Source: Cytobacillus gottheilii (GTDB lineage: Bacteria > Bacillota > Bacilli > Bacillales > Cytobacillaceae). Taken from it: DNA of 64,000 bases. Of the stretch, positions 15,412-24,207 are shown in pieces. Within the stretch, counting starts at the first letter, position 1. The number at the start of each line of letters is the position of its first letter. A program made the position numbers and the translations under genes. The DNA is taken from assembly GCF_900166665.1 (NCBI RefSeq), contig NZ_LT800494.1, positions 3,983,136 through 4,047,135 of the forward strand. Reading direction: 5' to 3'. The notes beneath the pieces are model-generated. The model was not told where the DNA came from. It saw only the letters and a list, made by a program, of their open reading frames with translations, and ran no database searches.

Positions 15412-16639
15412 CTTTTACTATTTTTACTCTGTTGCGGCCGTTTGCTTTGGCCTCGTATAAAGCTTTATCGGCATCTCCGATTAATTGGAAGATATGATCA
15501 GGATTTTGAGCTTTACCGACAGCTACACCTAGGCTCAAGGTGACATGATCAGCAGCTCTAGAATATTGGTGAGGAATTTTAAGGCTTTCAATCGCTTGTC
15601 TGATTTTTTCAGCTTTATAAAAAGCCTGATCCTGATCTACATCAAATAAAACCGCCACAAATTCTTCGCCGCCAAAGCGTGCGAGAATGCTCGGTTTTTC
15701 ATTTAAAAGAGATTTAAAAACTCCAGCAACCATAGCAATCACTTGATCCCCTTCAAGATGACCATAATGATCATTATAATTCTTAAATGAGTCTATATCC
15801 CCCATCAGCACAGCAAATGGCCTCTCCAGATGATTGTTTTCAAATTCATGCTGAACATACTGGCGAAACCCGCGCCTATTCAGTATAAACGTTAACTCAT
15901 CCAATACGGACAGCTGCTTTAACTGATGATTTGCATTCGCTAGTTCCTTATGAATTTCCTCATTTTCGGCCATTTTCACTTCTAAGCTCTCATTCATTTC
16001 TGTTAAAAGAAGTCTCTGATAAAAATTAGAAGAATGGCTAGTATAAAGCATACGGGAAGCAAGCCAGCAAAAAAACAAGAAAACAGTTAAATTAACATAA
16101 TGGCCAGAGACAATTTCTGCAGAAGGCTGGGCAATTGGCAGCCCCACATATAAAATCACGATTGGAAGACAGTATAAATAGAGCATCGTTTTATTTGATG
16201 CATGAAATAAGACCGACACACACATAAAATTAACGGCAAATGCCATTACATGACCATATGCTTTCTGATCCACAAGAGTCACTAAAGCACCCCAAGTTAA
16301 AAAGAAGATGACAAAAAGCCATAGTCCGTTTTGGAACATCTTTGTCTTTCGTTCACTATGATTTCTGCCTCGTTCATAAATAGATATATATATAAGCATT
16401 AGGATACTAAAACTCCATAATAGTATATATAAAATGATATATACATCGAACACAAACAATGTTCCGCTTTCTGAATAAGCAGAAGACAAATGCATAAGGA
16501 TTAGAATGGTTTCAAAGAGAATGACTATTTTGGCAAAAAGCTTGCAGCGCTTAATATTGTCCATTAATAAATGCTTTTCAAGCAGCCGTTTTTTATCCTC
16601 TGAAACATCCTGTACAAAGAAGGGAAAAATCTTTTTCAT
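15407..16639 (-). CDS. Membrane diguanylate cyclase (6-TM sensor plus GGDEF)
   Basis: Synthesises c-di-GMP. The N-terminal 200 residues form about six membrane helices of an unnamed MASE-like sensor. A short coiled coil (MNESLEVKMAENEEIHKELA) follows, then GGDEF at about 245-405. GGEEF and the metal-binding DIDSFKNYND are intact. No RxxD inhibitory site precedes GGEEF (KPSI instead). The start ATG has GAGAGG upstream. It lies 35 bp downstream of signal peptidase on the same strand and may share its transcript. The signal sensed is unknown. Confidence 0.9.
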   Translation of the reverse strand: MKKIFPFFVQDVSEDKKRLLEKHLLMDNIKRCKLFAKIVILFETILILMHLSSAYSESGTLFVFDVYIILYILLWSFSILMLIYISIYERGRNHSERKTKMFQNGLWLFVIFFLTWGALVTLVDQKAYGHVMAFAVNFMCVSVLFHASNKTMLYLYCLPIVILYVGLPIAQPSAEIVSGHYVNLTVFLFFCWLASRMLYTSHSSNFYQRLLLTEMNESLEVKMAENEEIHKELANANHQLKQLSVLDELTFILNRRGFRQYVQHEFENNHLERPFAVLMGDIDSFKNYNDHYGHLEGDQVIAMVAGVFKSLLNEKPSILARFGGEEFVAVLFDVDQDQAFYKAEKIRQAIESLKIPHQYSRAADHVTLSLGVAVGKAQNPDHIFQLIGDADKALYEAKANGRNRVKIVKE

Positions 16640-16674
16640 CGTTAGCCTCTCAAATCATATTCACAACATGCTTT

Positions 16675-17211
16675 TTATTTTGTAAATCCCGATTCATCAA
16701 ATGGATAAAAACGGAACTTCACTTCACCCACTACAGCTTCATCTGAAATAAATCCAAACTCTCTGCTGTCAAAACTTCTTAAACGATTATCTCCCATCAC
16801 AAAGTAGGAATCCTCGGGAACCATTCCTTTACCCAAGAGCTCCTGCAAAGTGAAATCAGCAGTCACTTTATCCATTACTAGCTCTCGATTCACATAAGGT
16901 TCCTTGTAGGCTTTGCCATTAACATATAATACATCGTCCCTCATCTCCACGGTATCACCAGGCATGCCTATGACTCTTTTCACATAATCCTCATTTTCCA
17001 CAGGAGAATGAAAAACAATCATATCAAATCTTTCAATTTCACTTGTTTTACTCACAATCAATTTTTGTTCATTTGTAAAAGTTGGAACCATTGATTCTCC
17101 CCGGACTGTGACAGGTTCAAATATAAAATGCCGGCAGATAAGAGCTAAAATAAATGCTAATACAAGTGATTTAATCCAAGAAACAACTTCTTTTTTCGTT
17201 TGGCTCTCCAT
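16675..17211 (-). CDS. lepB: Signal peptidase I (SipS/SipT type)
   Basis: Cuts signal peptides from exported proteins on the outer face of the membrane. One N-terminal anchor (about 13-30) is followed by box B with catalytic Ser40 (GESMVPT), box D with Lys78 (DYVKRVIGMPGD) and box E (GDNR...SFDSREFG). The 178-aa length is normal for the short Bacillus enzymes. The start ATG has a GGAGGG site. Bacillaceae usually hold several paralogues, so this one is probably not the only one. Confidence 0.92.
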   Translation of the reverse strand: MESQTKKEVVSWIKSLVLAFILALICRHFIFEPVTVRGESMVPTFTNEQKLIVSKTSEIERFDMIVFHSPVENEDYVKRVIGMPGDTVEMRDDVLYVNGKAYKEPYVNRELVMDKVTADFTLQELLGKGMVPEDSYFVMGDNRLRSFDSREFGFISDEAVVGEVKFRFYPFDESGFTK

Positions 17212-17328
17212 ACAGTCCCTCCTGCTTCTTTTTTACCATTTTAACATAAATGCTACAGCTCTTATGATATACGGGTTTAAGAATAAGATAAACATATTCT
17301 CCGAGAGACTGGGTAATTTGTCGTCCAA

Positions 17329-17739
17329 TTATATATACTCTTTAAATGCAGGACTTAGTTCACTCCAAACATCATATAAATTTTCATCAGGATCAGAAAA
17401 CACGAAATTCCTGCCCGCATGTCCTCTATTTTCTATCTCTCCTACTGACACTCCTTTTTCAATCAGCTCTTTGTGCAAAGATTGGAGGCTTTCCAACCCA
17501 TCAACCTCGAATGTCATCGAAAAGCGCTTTTTCCCATCAAAATCTGTAAAGTTAGCACTCTCTCCATCTCTTCTTTTGACGAGAAAGAAGCTTTGATTTG
17601 CAAAGTTCACAATAGCCTTATCCATATCTAAATAGCTAATATCGGCTTCAAGAATATCTTTATACCAATTTGCAGCTTCTTCTGGATTTTCAACCGGTAT
17701 ATATTGAGTGCCTACACGGATTAGTTTTTGCTGATTCAT
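17329..17739 (-). CDS. VOC-family (glyoxalase/bleomycin-resistance fold) protein
   Basis: 136 residues with the paired beta-alpha-beta-beta-beta modules of the vicinal oxygen chelate fold: TQYIPVENPEEAANWYKDIL in the first half and RNFVFSDPDENLYDVW in the second. No substrate can be assigned; metal ligands are not the standard glyoxalase set. ATG at 17739 follows AGAGGAATCC. It is a single gene. Confidence 0.75.
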   Translation of the reverse strand: MNQQKLIRVGTQYIPVENPEEAANWYKDILEADISYLDMDKAIVNFANQSFFLVKRRDGESANFTDFDGKKRFSMTFEVDGLESLQSLHKELIEKGVSVGEIENRGHAGRNFVFSDPDENLYDVWSELSPAFKEYI

Positions 17740-17824
17740 TGGATTCCTCTACTTTCTTTAATTTTGAATATTTTTTAAACATTATTTCAATATAATCATA
17801 TTTTATTTTGTTAGTTATTATTTC

Positions 17825-17885
17825 CATTCCAGGGTGCTCGCTTTCTGGCGGGAAGGTGCTAAGCCTCCCGACACACAAAGAGCCT
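17825..17885. repeat. Fragment of a Bacillaceae intergenic repeat
   Basis: CCAGGGTGCTCGCTTTCTGG and the following GGAAGGTGCTAAGCCTCCCG resemble the central part of the elements at 23154-23450 and 53863-54174 (CGCTTTCCG...GAGGAAGCTGAGCCTCCTCG), with no recognisable ends. I read it as a decayed copy. Confidence 0.5.
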
Positions 17886-17935
17886 GAAGTAATATACAAC
17901 AGGCTTGCCGATTCAATGAGAGATTTATTCGTTTT

Positions 17936-18220
17936 TTACACCTTTAATTCAAAGCGCTCATTTACTTCTTCTATTAAGTCATTAAGTGCTTTCTTGCTTA
18001 ATACAATTTTCCCATCGGCGAGAGCCACGTTGTCATCAAGTATCTCCCCAGTAACAAGACATGCTTGTCTGCTTTCGTATTTACGCAGAATGATCTTTTC
18101 ATCTTCTACGAAAATTTCAATTGGGTCTTTAATTTGGATGTTTAAAGTTTTTCGAAGTTCTTTTGGAATGACGATTCTTCCCAATTCATCAACTTTGCGT
18201 ACAATTCCAGTACTTTTCAA
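17936..18220 (-). CDS. AbrB/Abh-family transition-state regulator
   Basis: 94-residue swapped-hairpin DNA-binding protein that represses stationary-phase genes during growth. The N-terminal AbrB domain (STGIVRKVDELGRIVIPKEL) is nearly identical to B. subtilis AbrB and Abh. The C-terminal part, including CLVTGE and GKIVLSKKAL, is the usual multimerisation domain. The start is TTG at 18220 with an AAGGAGGG site. Whether it is AbrB or Abh cannot be decided here; the metG-linked context of abrB is absent, which slightly favours a paralogue. The AT-rich region upstream probably holds its promoter. Confidence 0.9.
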   Translation of the reverse strand: MKSTGIVRKVDELGRIVIPKELRKTLNIQIKDPIEIFVEDEKIILRKYESRQACLVTGEILDDNVALADGKIVLSKKALNDLIEEVNERFELKV

Positions 18221-18370
18221 TATGTTCCCTCCTTATACTTAAATTATCTGATTATTCTTATATATTTTCGTTATATAAATTTTATATTAAATTACTATTT
18301 TTTACAATCAGAAATATTAACACATTAAATTAAAAAATACATTCCTAAGCTTAGATCATGAGCAGAGAAA

Positions 18371-18446
18371 TAAAAAAAACCGAATGATTAAAAAACTCCC
18401 CTAATCATTCGGATCGATTATATGATTAAATACTTATGGACCAGCC
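18371..18446 (-). repeat. Solo hairpin arm of the GGCTGGGACA element, acting as terminator
   Basis: Minus strand: GGCTGGTCCATAAGTA lies 11 bp past the FecD stop, followed by the CCGAATGATTA/TAATCATTCGG hairpin and a T run. It matches the right arm of the full elements at 23154-23450 and 53863-54174, with no left arm nearby. Confidence 0.7.
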
Positions 18447-18457
18447 ACTTTGCTTAG

Positions 18458-19477
18458 TTATCTCGTTTTCATAAGCAAATAGATAAAGTAGGGAGCTCCG
18501 AGGATGGAGACAACGAGACCAACAGGTAATTCTGCTGGAGCAAGAACAACTCTTCCTATTGTATCTGCGGTCAAGAGCAAAAATGCTCCAAGCATAACGG
18601 TTACAGGCAGCATTCGTGCGTGCTTCGCCCCTACAATTCTCTTTGCTAAATGCGGTGCTACTAATCCCAGGAAGGTGATGCCTCCGCCTACTGAAACACA
18701 TGCACCTGCAAGAGCAACTGCTATGATGAGAAGAATTCTTCTTTCCCGTTCCACATGACTGCCCAATCCGATGGCCATCGGGTCCCCTAAATTTAATACA
18801 TCTAGAACTCTTGCTTTATAAAAAGCGATTGGTGTAAAGATGAGAAGCCACGGCAACAGCGCTAGCACAAAAGTCCAATTGGTTCCCCAAATGGTTCCAG
18901 ATAACCAGACAAGCGCCTTCGTGAAATCATTCGGCTCCATCATTAATTGAAATACAAGCATAGCCGCACCAAACGCAGAGTTAATGCCGATCCCCACAAG
19001 AATAAGCCGAACTGGTGTTACTCCGTTCTTCCACGCAATCACGTAAATAAGGAGAGCTGCAACAAAAGCTCCTGCTAAAGCTGTAAATGGAAGGGAGAAA
19101 ATCGATAACGCTCCAATGGCAAATCCTGTTCCCTGAGAAAAGAACATAAAGAGTACAACTGCAAACCCGGCGCCAGCATTAATGCCTAATATTCCAGGGT
19201 CTGCCAGGGCATTTTGTGATACCCCCTGCAAGATCGCTCCTGCCAAAGAGATCCCCGCTCCCACCAATAATGCCAGCACCATACGCGGCAGGCGAAAATC
19301 AAATAATACCATTTTTGTCCCTTCGTCTCCTGCTCCAAAGATCGTTTTTACCACTTCAAGGGGCGGGATTTTCGTTAACCCGGTGTTTAAGCTGACGAAA
19401 AACATAACAATCGTCGCCACAGTAAGGATACTGAGTACGGATATTGTTTTTTTCCATTGATGACCATATGAATCCAT
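18458..19477 (-). CDS. Iron-siderophore ABC permease, FecCD family (second permease)
   Basis: Nine or ten membrane helices and the conserved GLVAPHLAKRIVG coupling loop that contacts the ATPase. 339 aa. The ATG directly follows the stop of the first permease (TAAATG), so the two are translationally coupled and form a heterodimeric channel. It resembles B. subtilis YfhA/FeuC/FhuG. No ATPase is encoded here; the YusV-like gene at 13.2 kb is a candidate. Transcription ends at the repeat-borne hairpin downstream. Confidence 0.9.
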   Translation of the reverse strand: MDSYGHQWKKTISVLSILTVATIVMFFVSLNTGLTKIPPLEVVKTIFGAGDEGTKMVLFDFRLPRMVLALLVGAGISLAGAILQGVSQNALADPGILGINAGAGFAVVLFMFFSQGTGFAIGALSIFSLPFTALAGAFVAALLIYVIAWKNGVTPVRLILVGIGINSAFGAAMLVFQLMMEPNDFTKALVWLSGTIWGTNWTFVLALLPWLLIFTPIAFYKARVLDVLNLGDPMAIGLGSHVERERRILLIIAVALAGACVSVGGGITFLGLVAPHLAKRIVGAKHARMLPVTVMLGAFLLLTADTIGRVVLAPAELPVGLVVSILGAPYFIYLLMKTR

Positions 19478-20542
19478 TTAAAAATTTCTCCCTTCATTCC
19501 GTGCGAGATAGAGAAAGAACGGCACACCGATTAAAGCCGTTACAGCACCAACTGGTGTTTCAAAAGGTGCATTGATCATTCTTCCTGCAATATCAGCCAC
19601 AACAAGGAGAATTCCGCCCAGAACAGCTGAACATGGAACAATCCATCTGTAATCCAACCCTACTAAAAAACGTGTAATATGAGGAATAACCAAACCGACA
19701 AAACCAATCATTCCAGCGATCGATACTGCTGCACCTGTTAAAAGTAAAACAGCGATTGTTCCCAATAGCTTTATTCTTCCGGTATTTTGTCCAAGTCCTT
19801 TTGCAACGTCTTCTCCTAGACTTAATACTGTCAAAGACCTAGAAAGAAAGATTGCAAGAAGTATTCCAATTGCAACTGGTAAAAATAAATAAAGAACGCT
19901 TGTACTTTGAACTCCTGCCACTCCGCCGGCATACCAAAAGCTTATGTCTTTGGCAACATCAAAGCGAATCCCGATTGCAGTGGAAAGTGAGCTCAGAAGT
20001 GTAGTAATAGCTGTTCCTGCAAGTGCAAGCTTTACAGGTGACATTCCGCCTTTAGAAGCAGCGGTAATTCCAAAAACGAGTGCTGCCCCCAAACCTGCTC
20101 CAGCAAAAGAAAAAATCATCAATCCTGAATAATGCAACCCAGGAAGTACAGCATAAGCAATAGCCATTAAAAAAGAAGCTCCCGCAGTCACCCCCATGAT
20201 AGATGGTGATGCAAGCGGGTTTCTAGTCATTGCCTGCATAATGGTTCCAGATACCGCCAATGCGGCTCCAATTAACGCAGCCGCCACCGCACGCGGCAAA
20301 CGAAGCTCACGGATAATCTGATGTGCAGGATTACTGCTGTCAAACTGAAAGACTCCTTGCCACACTGTACTCAATTGAATATCTGCCGCTCCAAATGCAA
20401 TGGAAGCAGCAATAATAAGAAACAATCCTATTGTTCCGATGGTTAAAATGAACGAAGCGGCAAATGGCTTAGTTTCAACTTTATATTTTGCATCGTCCTT
20501 GTCCTTCATGTGCTTTGTTTCCCCTTTTTCATACATGCTCAT
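19478..20542 (-). CDS. Iron-siderophore ABC permease, FecCD family (first permease)
   Basis: FecCD permease with about ten membrane helices and the coupling loop GLVIPHITRFLVG. It resembles B. subtilis YfiZ/FeuB. I choose ATG 20542 (MSMYEKGE), which follows AAGGATGA; a start at 20587 would add a poorly supported 15 residues, and an ATG eight codons further down is another option. It is divergent from the binding protein at 20773, with a Fur-like site between them. In B. subtilis yfiYZ-yfhA is one operon, so the split is a local rearrangement. Confidence 0.88.
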   Translation of the reverse strand: MSMYEKGETKHMKDKDDAKYKVETKPFAASFILTIGTIGLFLIIAASIAFGAADIQLSTVWQGVFQFDSSNPAHQIIRELRLPRAVAAALIGAALAVSGTIMQAMTRNPLASPSIMGVTAGASFLMAIAYAVLPGLHYSGLMIFSFAGAGLGAALVFGITAASKGGMSPVKLALAGTAITTLLSSLSTAIGIRFDVAKDISFWYAGGVAGVQSTSVLYLFLPVAIGILLAIFLSRSLTVLSLGEDVAKGLGQNTGRIKLLGTIAVLLLTGAAVSIAGMIGFVGLVIPHITRFLVGLDYRWIVPCSAVLGGILLVVADIAGRMINAPFETPVGAVTALIGVPFFLYLARNEGRNF

Positions 20543-20717
20543 ATGTATATCATCCTTCAAATTGGCGAACTGAAAAATCATTTTCATTATAGGGGAATGC
20601 TGTTAAAATCTCAATGCGTTATTCATTTTAGTACCGGTTTCTCTGCATTATTGAAGATTTGATGAACAGTTTTTAATTTTTTTTACTATAGGGCAAATAA
20701 TAGATTGTAATCGCAAA

Positions 20718-20732
20718 TGAAAATTGTTATCA
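20718..20732 (+). promoter_or_regulatory. Probable Fur box between divergent siderophore genes
   Basis: TGAAAATTGTTATCA matches the 7-1-7 Fur consensus with two mismatches. It lies 41 bp before the binding-protein start and could also serve the divergent permeases. Confidence 0.6.
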
Positions 20733-20772
20733 TTTAGCAGGAAGCTTTATTTATACTATAGGGGGAACAATC

Positions 20773-21756
20773 ATGAATCCAACCAAAAAGAAACTATATA
20801 AATTGGCGGCAATATGCACCATGGCTCTTGCATTAGCTGCATGCGGAAACGATGAGCAGCCAGCTGAGGAAGATGCGACAAATGAGAATGACACTGCATC
20901 TGAAGAAACAGTTGAAAAAGACCGAGTATTAACGGATGCATTAGGAAATGAAGTTACGATTCCAGCAAAGCCAGAACGGGTTTTAGCATCTTACCTTGAA
21001 GATAACTTAGTCGCATTGGGGATTACACCTGTTGCACAATGGTCAGTTAGAGAAGGTGAAACACAAGGCTATTTAGCAAAAGAATTAGAATCAGTTCCTA
21101 CAATTCCACATGACCTTCCTTTTGAAGCAGTAACAAGTCATAATCCTGATTTAATTATTATGGACTCACCGGGCATGGTAGAAGGCGGCAAGTATGATCA
21201 ATATAATAAAATTGCTCCTACTTACGTAATCGGTACAGAAGAAAATAATGACTGGAGACAGGAGCTCTTAACAATTGGTGAAATCTTTGGCCGTGAAGAT
21301 GATGCACAAAAAGTACTTGATGATTATCAGGCTAAGGCTGACGATGCTAAGCAACAGTTAACAGATGCGATTGGAACACAGTCTGCAGCTGCTGTATGGC
21401 TAGTAAACAACAGCTTCTTTATCGTAAGTGATAACCTATCGAGCGGCGCAGTAATGTATGGAGACCTTGGCTTAACCGTACCAAGTGTTGTAGAGGAAAT
21501 TTCAGCTAGTGCTACTGGAAACTGGAGCGCCATTTCACTCGAGAAATTAGTAGAATTAGATGCAGATCATCTCTTCTTGATTAACAGCGATACAAAGATT
21601 GAAGATTCCGCTATTAAAGAAGAATTGTGGCAAAACATCCCTGCTGTTAAGAATGGTAATGTCTATGAGTTCGGTCCTGACACAGCTTGGTTATATACTG
21701 GAGCTGTAGCAAATGGACAAATTATCGATCACATTATTGAAAATTTAGTAAAATAA
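20773..21756 (+). CDS. Iron-siderophore binding lipoprotein (FecB/YfiY-like)
   Basis: Captures the ferric siderophore outside the membrane. The signal peptide ends in a lipobox (LALAACGN) with Cys at about residue 24. An acidic linker follows, then a two-lobed periplasmic-binding fold at about 50-325 (DALGNEVTIPAKPERVL start; SHNPDLIIMDSPG). 327 aa. The start has GGGGGG upstream. It resembles YfiY, which takes hydroxamate-citrate siderophores such as schizokinen, but specificity is only inferred. It is divergent from its permeases. Confidence 0.9.
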   Translation: MNPTKKKLYKLAAICTMALALAACGNDEQPAEEDATNENDTASEETVEKDRVLTDALGNEVTIPAKPERVLASYLEDNLVALGITPVAQWSVREGETQGYLAKELESVPTIPHDLPFEAVTSHNPDLIIMDSPGMVEGGKYDQYNKIAPTYVIGTEENNDWRQELLTIGEIFGREDDAQKVLDDYQAKADDAKQQLTDAIGTQSAAAVWLVNNSFFIVSDNLSSGAVMYGDLGLTVPSVVEEISASATGNWSAISLEKLVELDADHLFLINSDTKIEDSAIKEELWQNIPAVKNGNVYEFGPDTAWLYTGAVANGQIIDHIIENLVK

Positions 21757-21764
21757 TGACAAAG

Positions 21765-21798
21765 CCCCCTTGGGATAAGACCAAGGGGTTCTTTTTAT
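21765..21798 (+). terminator. Terminator of the binding lipoprotein gene
   Basis: CCCCTTGG and CCAAGGGG pair, followed by TTCTTTTTAT. Confidence 0.8.
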
Positions 21799-21920
21799 CA
21801 TTTCAGATAGTAAAAACCAGCAGCACTGGAGAAAATTCAAATCAGTTCTAAATTTAAAATGTATAATTGTAATTAAGTCTCTGTCTCCAGCTCATAAACT
21901 TGCCAATTGGCAAGTTTTCT

Positions 21921-22343
21921 TTATTTAGCTTGTACAGAAATTTGCCATGAGATTCCGAACCGATCTGTTACTTGTCCATATGCAGGACTCCAGAATGTTT
22001 CTTGCAGCTCCATGCCAATTTTGCCGCCAGCAGAAAGCTTTTCAAATATAGATTTTGCCTCTTCCACTCCTTCAGGAATGATAGCAATAGTGACTTGGGA
22101 GCCTAGTTCATAAGGCTGTCCTGGAAAGGTATCTGATAACATCAATTCAACCTTGCCAATCTTCAACTGAGCATTCATGATACGATTTTTTGCCTCTTCC
22201 GGAATTTGAAAATCCGGATCAGCATGTGAATCTCCAAAGGTTGTCACGCTTTCTGTAACTGCCCCTAGAGCCTCTTCATAAAACTTAATTGCTTCTTTCC
22301 CATTACCATTAAGCACCAAATACGGATACATATTCACAATCAT
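21921..22343 (-). CDS. VOC-family protein, PhnB-like
   Basis: 141 residues with the PhnB/YjdN-type glyoxalase fold: YPYLVLNGNGKEAIKFYEEA at the start and AYGQVTDRFGISWQI at the end are diagnostic. Function is unknown; the old name 3-demethylubiquinone methyltransferase-like has no support. I start at ATG 22343 after GAGGTG; the frame stays open 36 bases further upstream without a ribosome site. It is monocistronic. Confidence 0.8.
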   Translation of the reverse strand: MIVNMYPYLVLNGNGKEAIKFYEEALGAVTESVTTFGDSHADPDFQIPEEAKNRIMNAQLKIGKVELMLSDTFPGQPYELGSQVTIAIIPEGVEEAKSIFEKLSAGGKIGMELQETFWSPAYGQVTDRFGISWQISVQAK

Positions 22344-22472
22344 GACCAGCACCTCATCCACTATTATTTTTAGGAACACACGTTCTTATTAAGAATTTAG
22401 CACGTTAGCGGGAAATAAGCAAGAATATTCCATACTTATTGTTGTCCATTTACACAAAAAATATATGTAAAC

Positions 22473-22994
22473 TCAGAGCCAGCCCATCCGGCTGCACAGG
22501 GCTTGTATATGAGCAAAATGGTGCTCTCCATGCCATGCATACCTTCCAATATTCTCTTCAAGCGTAACTTCCCCAGACTCTGGATGAATAAATATAATTT
22601 TTAGATTATCTTCATCTAAATTCTCCAATAAATATGTCCATCGTTCATGCAGAGCTGAAATAAGTGAAATAGAAACACCTATTGGCAGCTTTGAATCCGG
22701 GAGCTCAGCCCACTTAGCCTCGTGATAGGCTTTAATGACTGGCTGATCCTCGGTAAGTGCCCATTTAAAGCGGATATAAGCATTCATATGGCTATCAGCA
22801 ATATGATGAACCACTTGCCTGACTGTCCAGCCTCCATCACGATAAGCCATATCTAATTGTTCTTCGCTTAACATTCCAACAAGCTGCTGCAATCTATTTG
22901 GCAGGTTCTTGATATCATCAATCCAACTGTTTACATGCTCTGCTGTAATCTTGCCTGGATGCTGAAATTCCCCTATCGGATATTGCAGATTCAT
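22473..22994 (-). CDS. DinB-superfamily putative metal-dependent hydrolase (YfiT)
   Basis: Four-helix bundle protein with a three-His metal site: HHIADSHM at about 64-71 and WHGEHHFAHI near 155-164. 173 aa, matching B. subtilis YfiT closely (PIGEFQHPGKITAEHVNSWI start). YfiT binds Ni/Zn in vitro; relatives act as bacillithiol-dependent transferases, which is one possible role. The start has an AGGGAGGA site. Confidence 0.88.
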   Translation of the reverse strand: MNLQYPIGEFQHPGKITAEHVNSWIDDIKNLPNRLQQLVGMLSEEQLDMAYRDGGWTVRQVVHHIADSHMNAYIRFKWALTEDQPVIKAYHEAKWAELPDSKLPIGVSISLISALHERWTYLLENLDEDNLKIIFIHPESGEVTLEENIGRYAWHGEHHFAHIQALCSRMGWL

Positions 22995-23153
22995 TGTGAA
23001 TCCTCCCTTTTCAACTTCTTTAGCAAAACCGAAATTGTTTTTAATTATAGATCTCTTCGCCTCAAGTATTTATATACTGAAGTATTGTCTAATTCTTGTA
23101 TTCCATAAGTGTTTTCGGGATTCCTTCTTTTGCAAATAAGGACCACAAAAAGA

Positions 23154-23450
23154 TGCTGTAACAAAAAGAAATTAGTATTTCTAAAACACGAATTGATTTG
23201 GGTATTTAGACAAGCCCGTTCCATTGCGCTGCGGACTCTCGCTTTCCGTGGGGAGGAAGCTGAGCCTCCTCGAAGCAAAGCTTCTGCGGGGTCTCACCCT
23301 TTCCTCTATTGCCCACTGGAGTCGAGTGTCCTCCGCTCCATTTCACTCATGTTGATAAAATATATTTTATAACCATAAAAAACCGAATGCTTAGAAAGAT
23401 GACTTCCTAACCATTCGGCTCTATAGGGGTTAAACACTTATGTCCAAGCC
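23154..23450. mobile_element. GGCTGGGACA-type MITE-like element, full-length copy
   Basis: The right end (minus-strand sense) starts GGCTTGGACATAAGTGTT, 8 bp past the cupin stop, then carries the CCGAATGGTTAGG hairpin. The left end TGCTGTAACA is a degraded inverted repeat of it. The interior (GCTGCGGACTCTCGCTTTCC, GTCGAGTGTCCTCCGCTCCA) aligns along its length with the copy at 53863-54174. No gene is inside. The hairpin at 23378-23420 probably terminates the cupin transcript. Confidence 0.7.
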
Positions 23451-23458
23451 TCTCTATC

Positions 23459-23956
23459 TTATTTAATCCACTTTTCAAGCAGTGGACCTTCTTCTCCAAA
23501 GACTGGGTCCTGATTTGGTACAGGGACGTTTTTAATCTCAGAAATGGCTTGCGTACGGTCCACTGGATCCTGTTTCCTTGTATTGTAACTGGCTCCATTG
23601 GGATAAGCTCCAACCACTTCAAAATCGTGACTGCTTTCCAGCTTTTTGTGGCCCGTGCCTGCAGGGAGCACAATCGCATCGCCTTTTTTCAGCTGCAATC
23701 TCTCCCCTTCATCGCCTCCAACAAGTATGGTGGCTTCCCCTTCTTTTACTGCTAAGACTTCATGGGTATTGCTGTGATAGTGGTGAAAGTCAAATACATC
23801 TCCAGTCCATGAGCCTTTCCAATTGTGCTGCTGAAAAGTTTCCTGTATAGGAAGACCGTCATCAAATGCTCCTTTATAAACAACCACAGGCAAGTCGCTG
23901 TTATTAGGGATTTGGCCATCATCTTGAAGATAAAAGGACGTTACATCCATATTCAT
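23459..23956 (-). CDS. Cupin-domain protein (YjlB-like)
   Basis: 165 residues with a single cupin barrel: motif 1 is HHYHSNTHEVLAVKEGEA and motif 2 about GDAIVLPAGTGHKKL. The conserved His and Glu ligands suggest a bound metal. It resembles B. subtilis YjlB; enzyme activity is unknown. The start has an AAGGAG site. The stop codon is followed within 8 bp by the repeat element that supplies its terminator. Confidence 0.85.
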   Translation of the reverse strand: MNMDVTSFYLQDDGQIPNNSDLPVVVYKGAFDDGLPIQETFQQHNWKGSWTGDVFDFHHYHSNTHEVLAVKEGEATILVGGDEGERLQLKKGDAIVLPAGTGHKKLESSHDFEVVGAYPNGASYNTRKQDPVDRTQAISEIKNVPVPNQDPVFGEEGPLLEKWIK

Positions 23957-24207
23957 AGTCTGATCAGCTCCTTACTCATTTTGCTATACTTCTTCTATAC
24001 CCTGGACTCTATGGATCAAACGAATAGATTTAGAGATAAACAGCCATTCCCTTCAGTTTGTTTTCTATATATGAATGGCTTCTTTCATCTCCATCTCAGC
24101 CAGGAGGCAGTCTTTAAAAAATCGTTTTTCATAGGTAAAAAATGATACACTTAATTTACCATACATATATGTTTTTAGGAGGCACCTTAAGGAAAGGAGT
24201 AATACGA

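Noticed and set aside
17690-17899. 69-residue minus-strand frame before the VOC gene
   Set aside because: It crosses a decayed repeat, overlaps the start of the VOC gene and lacks a ribosome site.
23045-23372. Frames on both strands within the repeat element
   Set aside because: They are in GC-rich repeat sequence with no ribosome sites, and are not shared in frame with the other copy.
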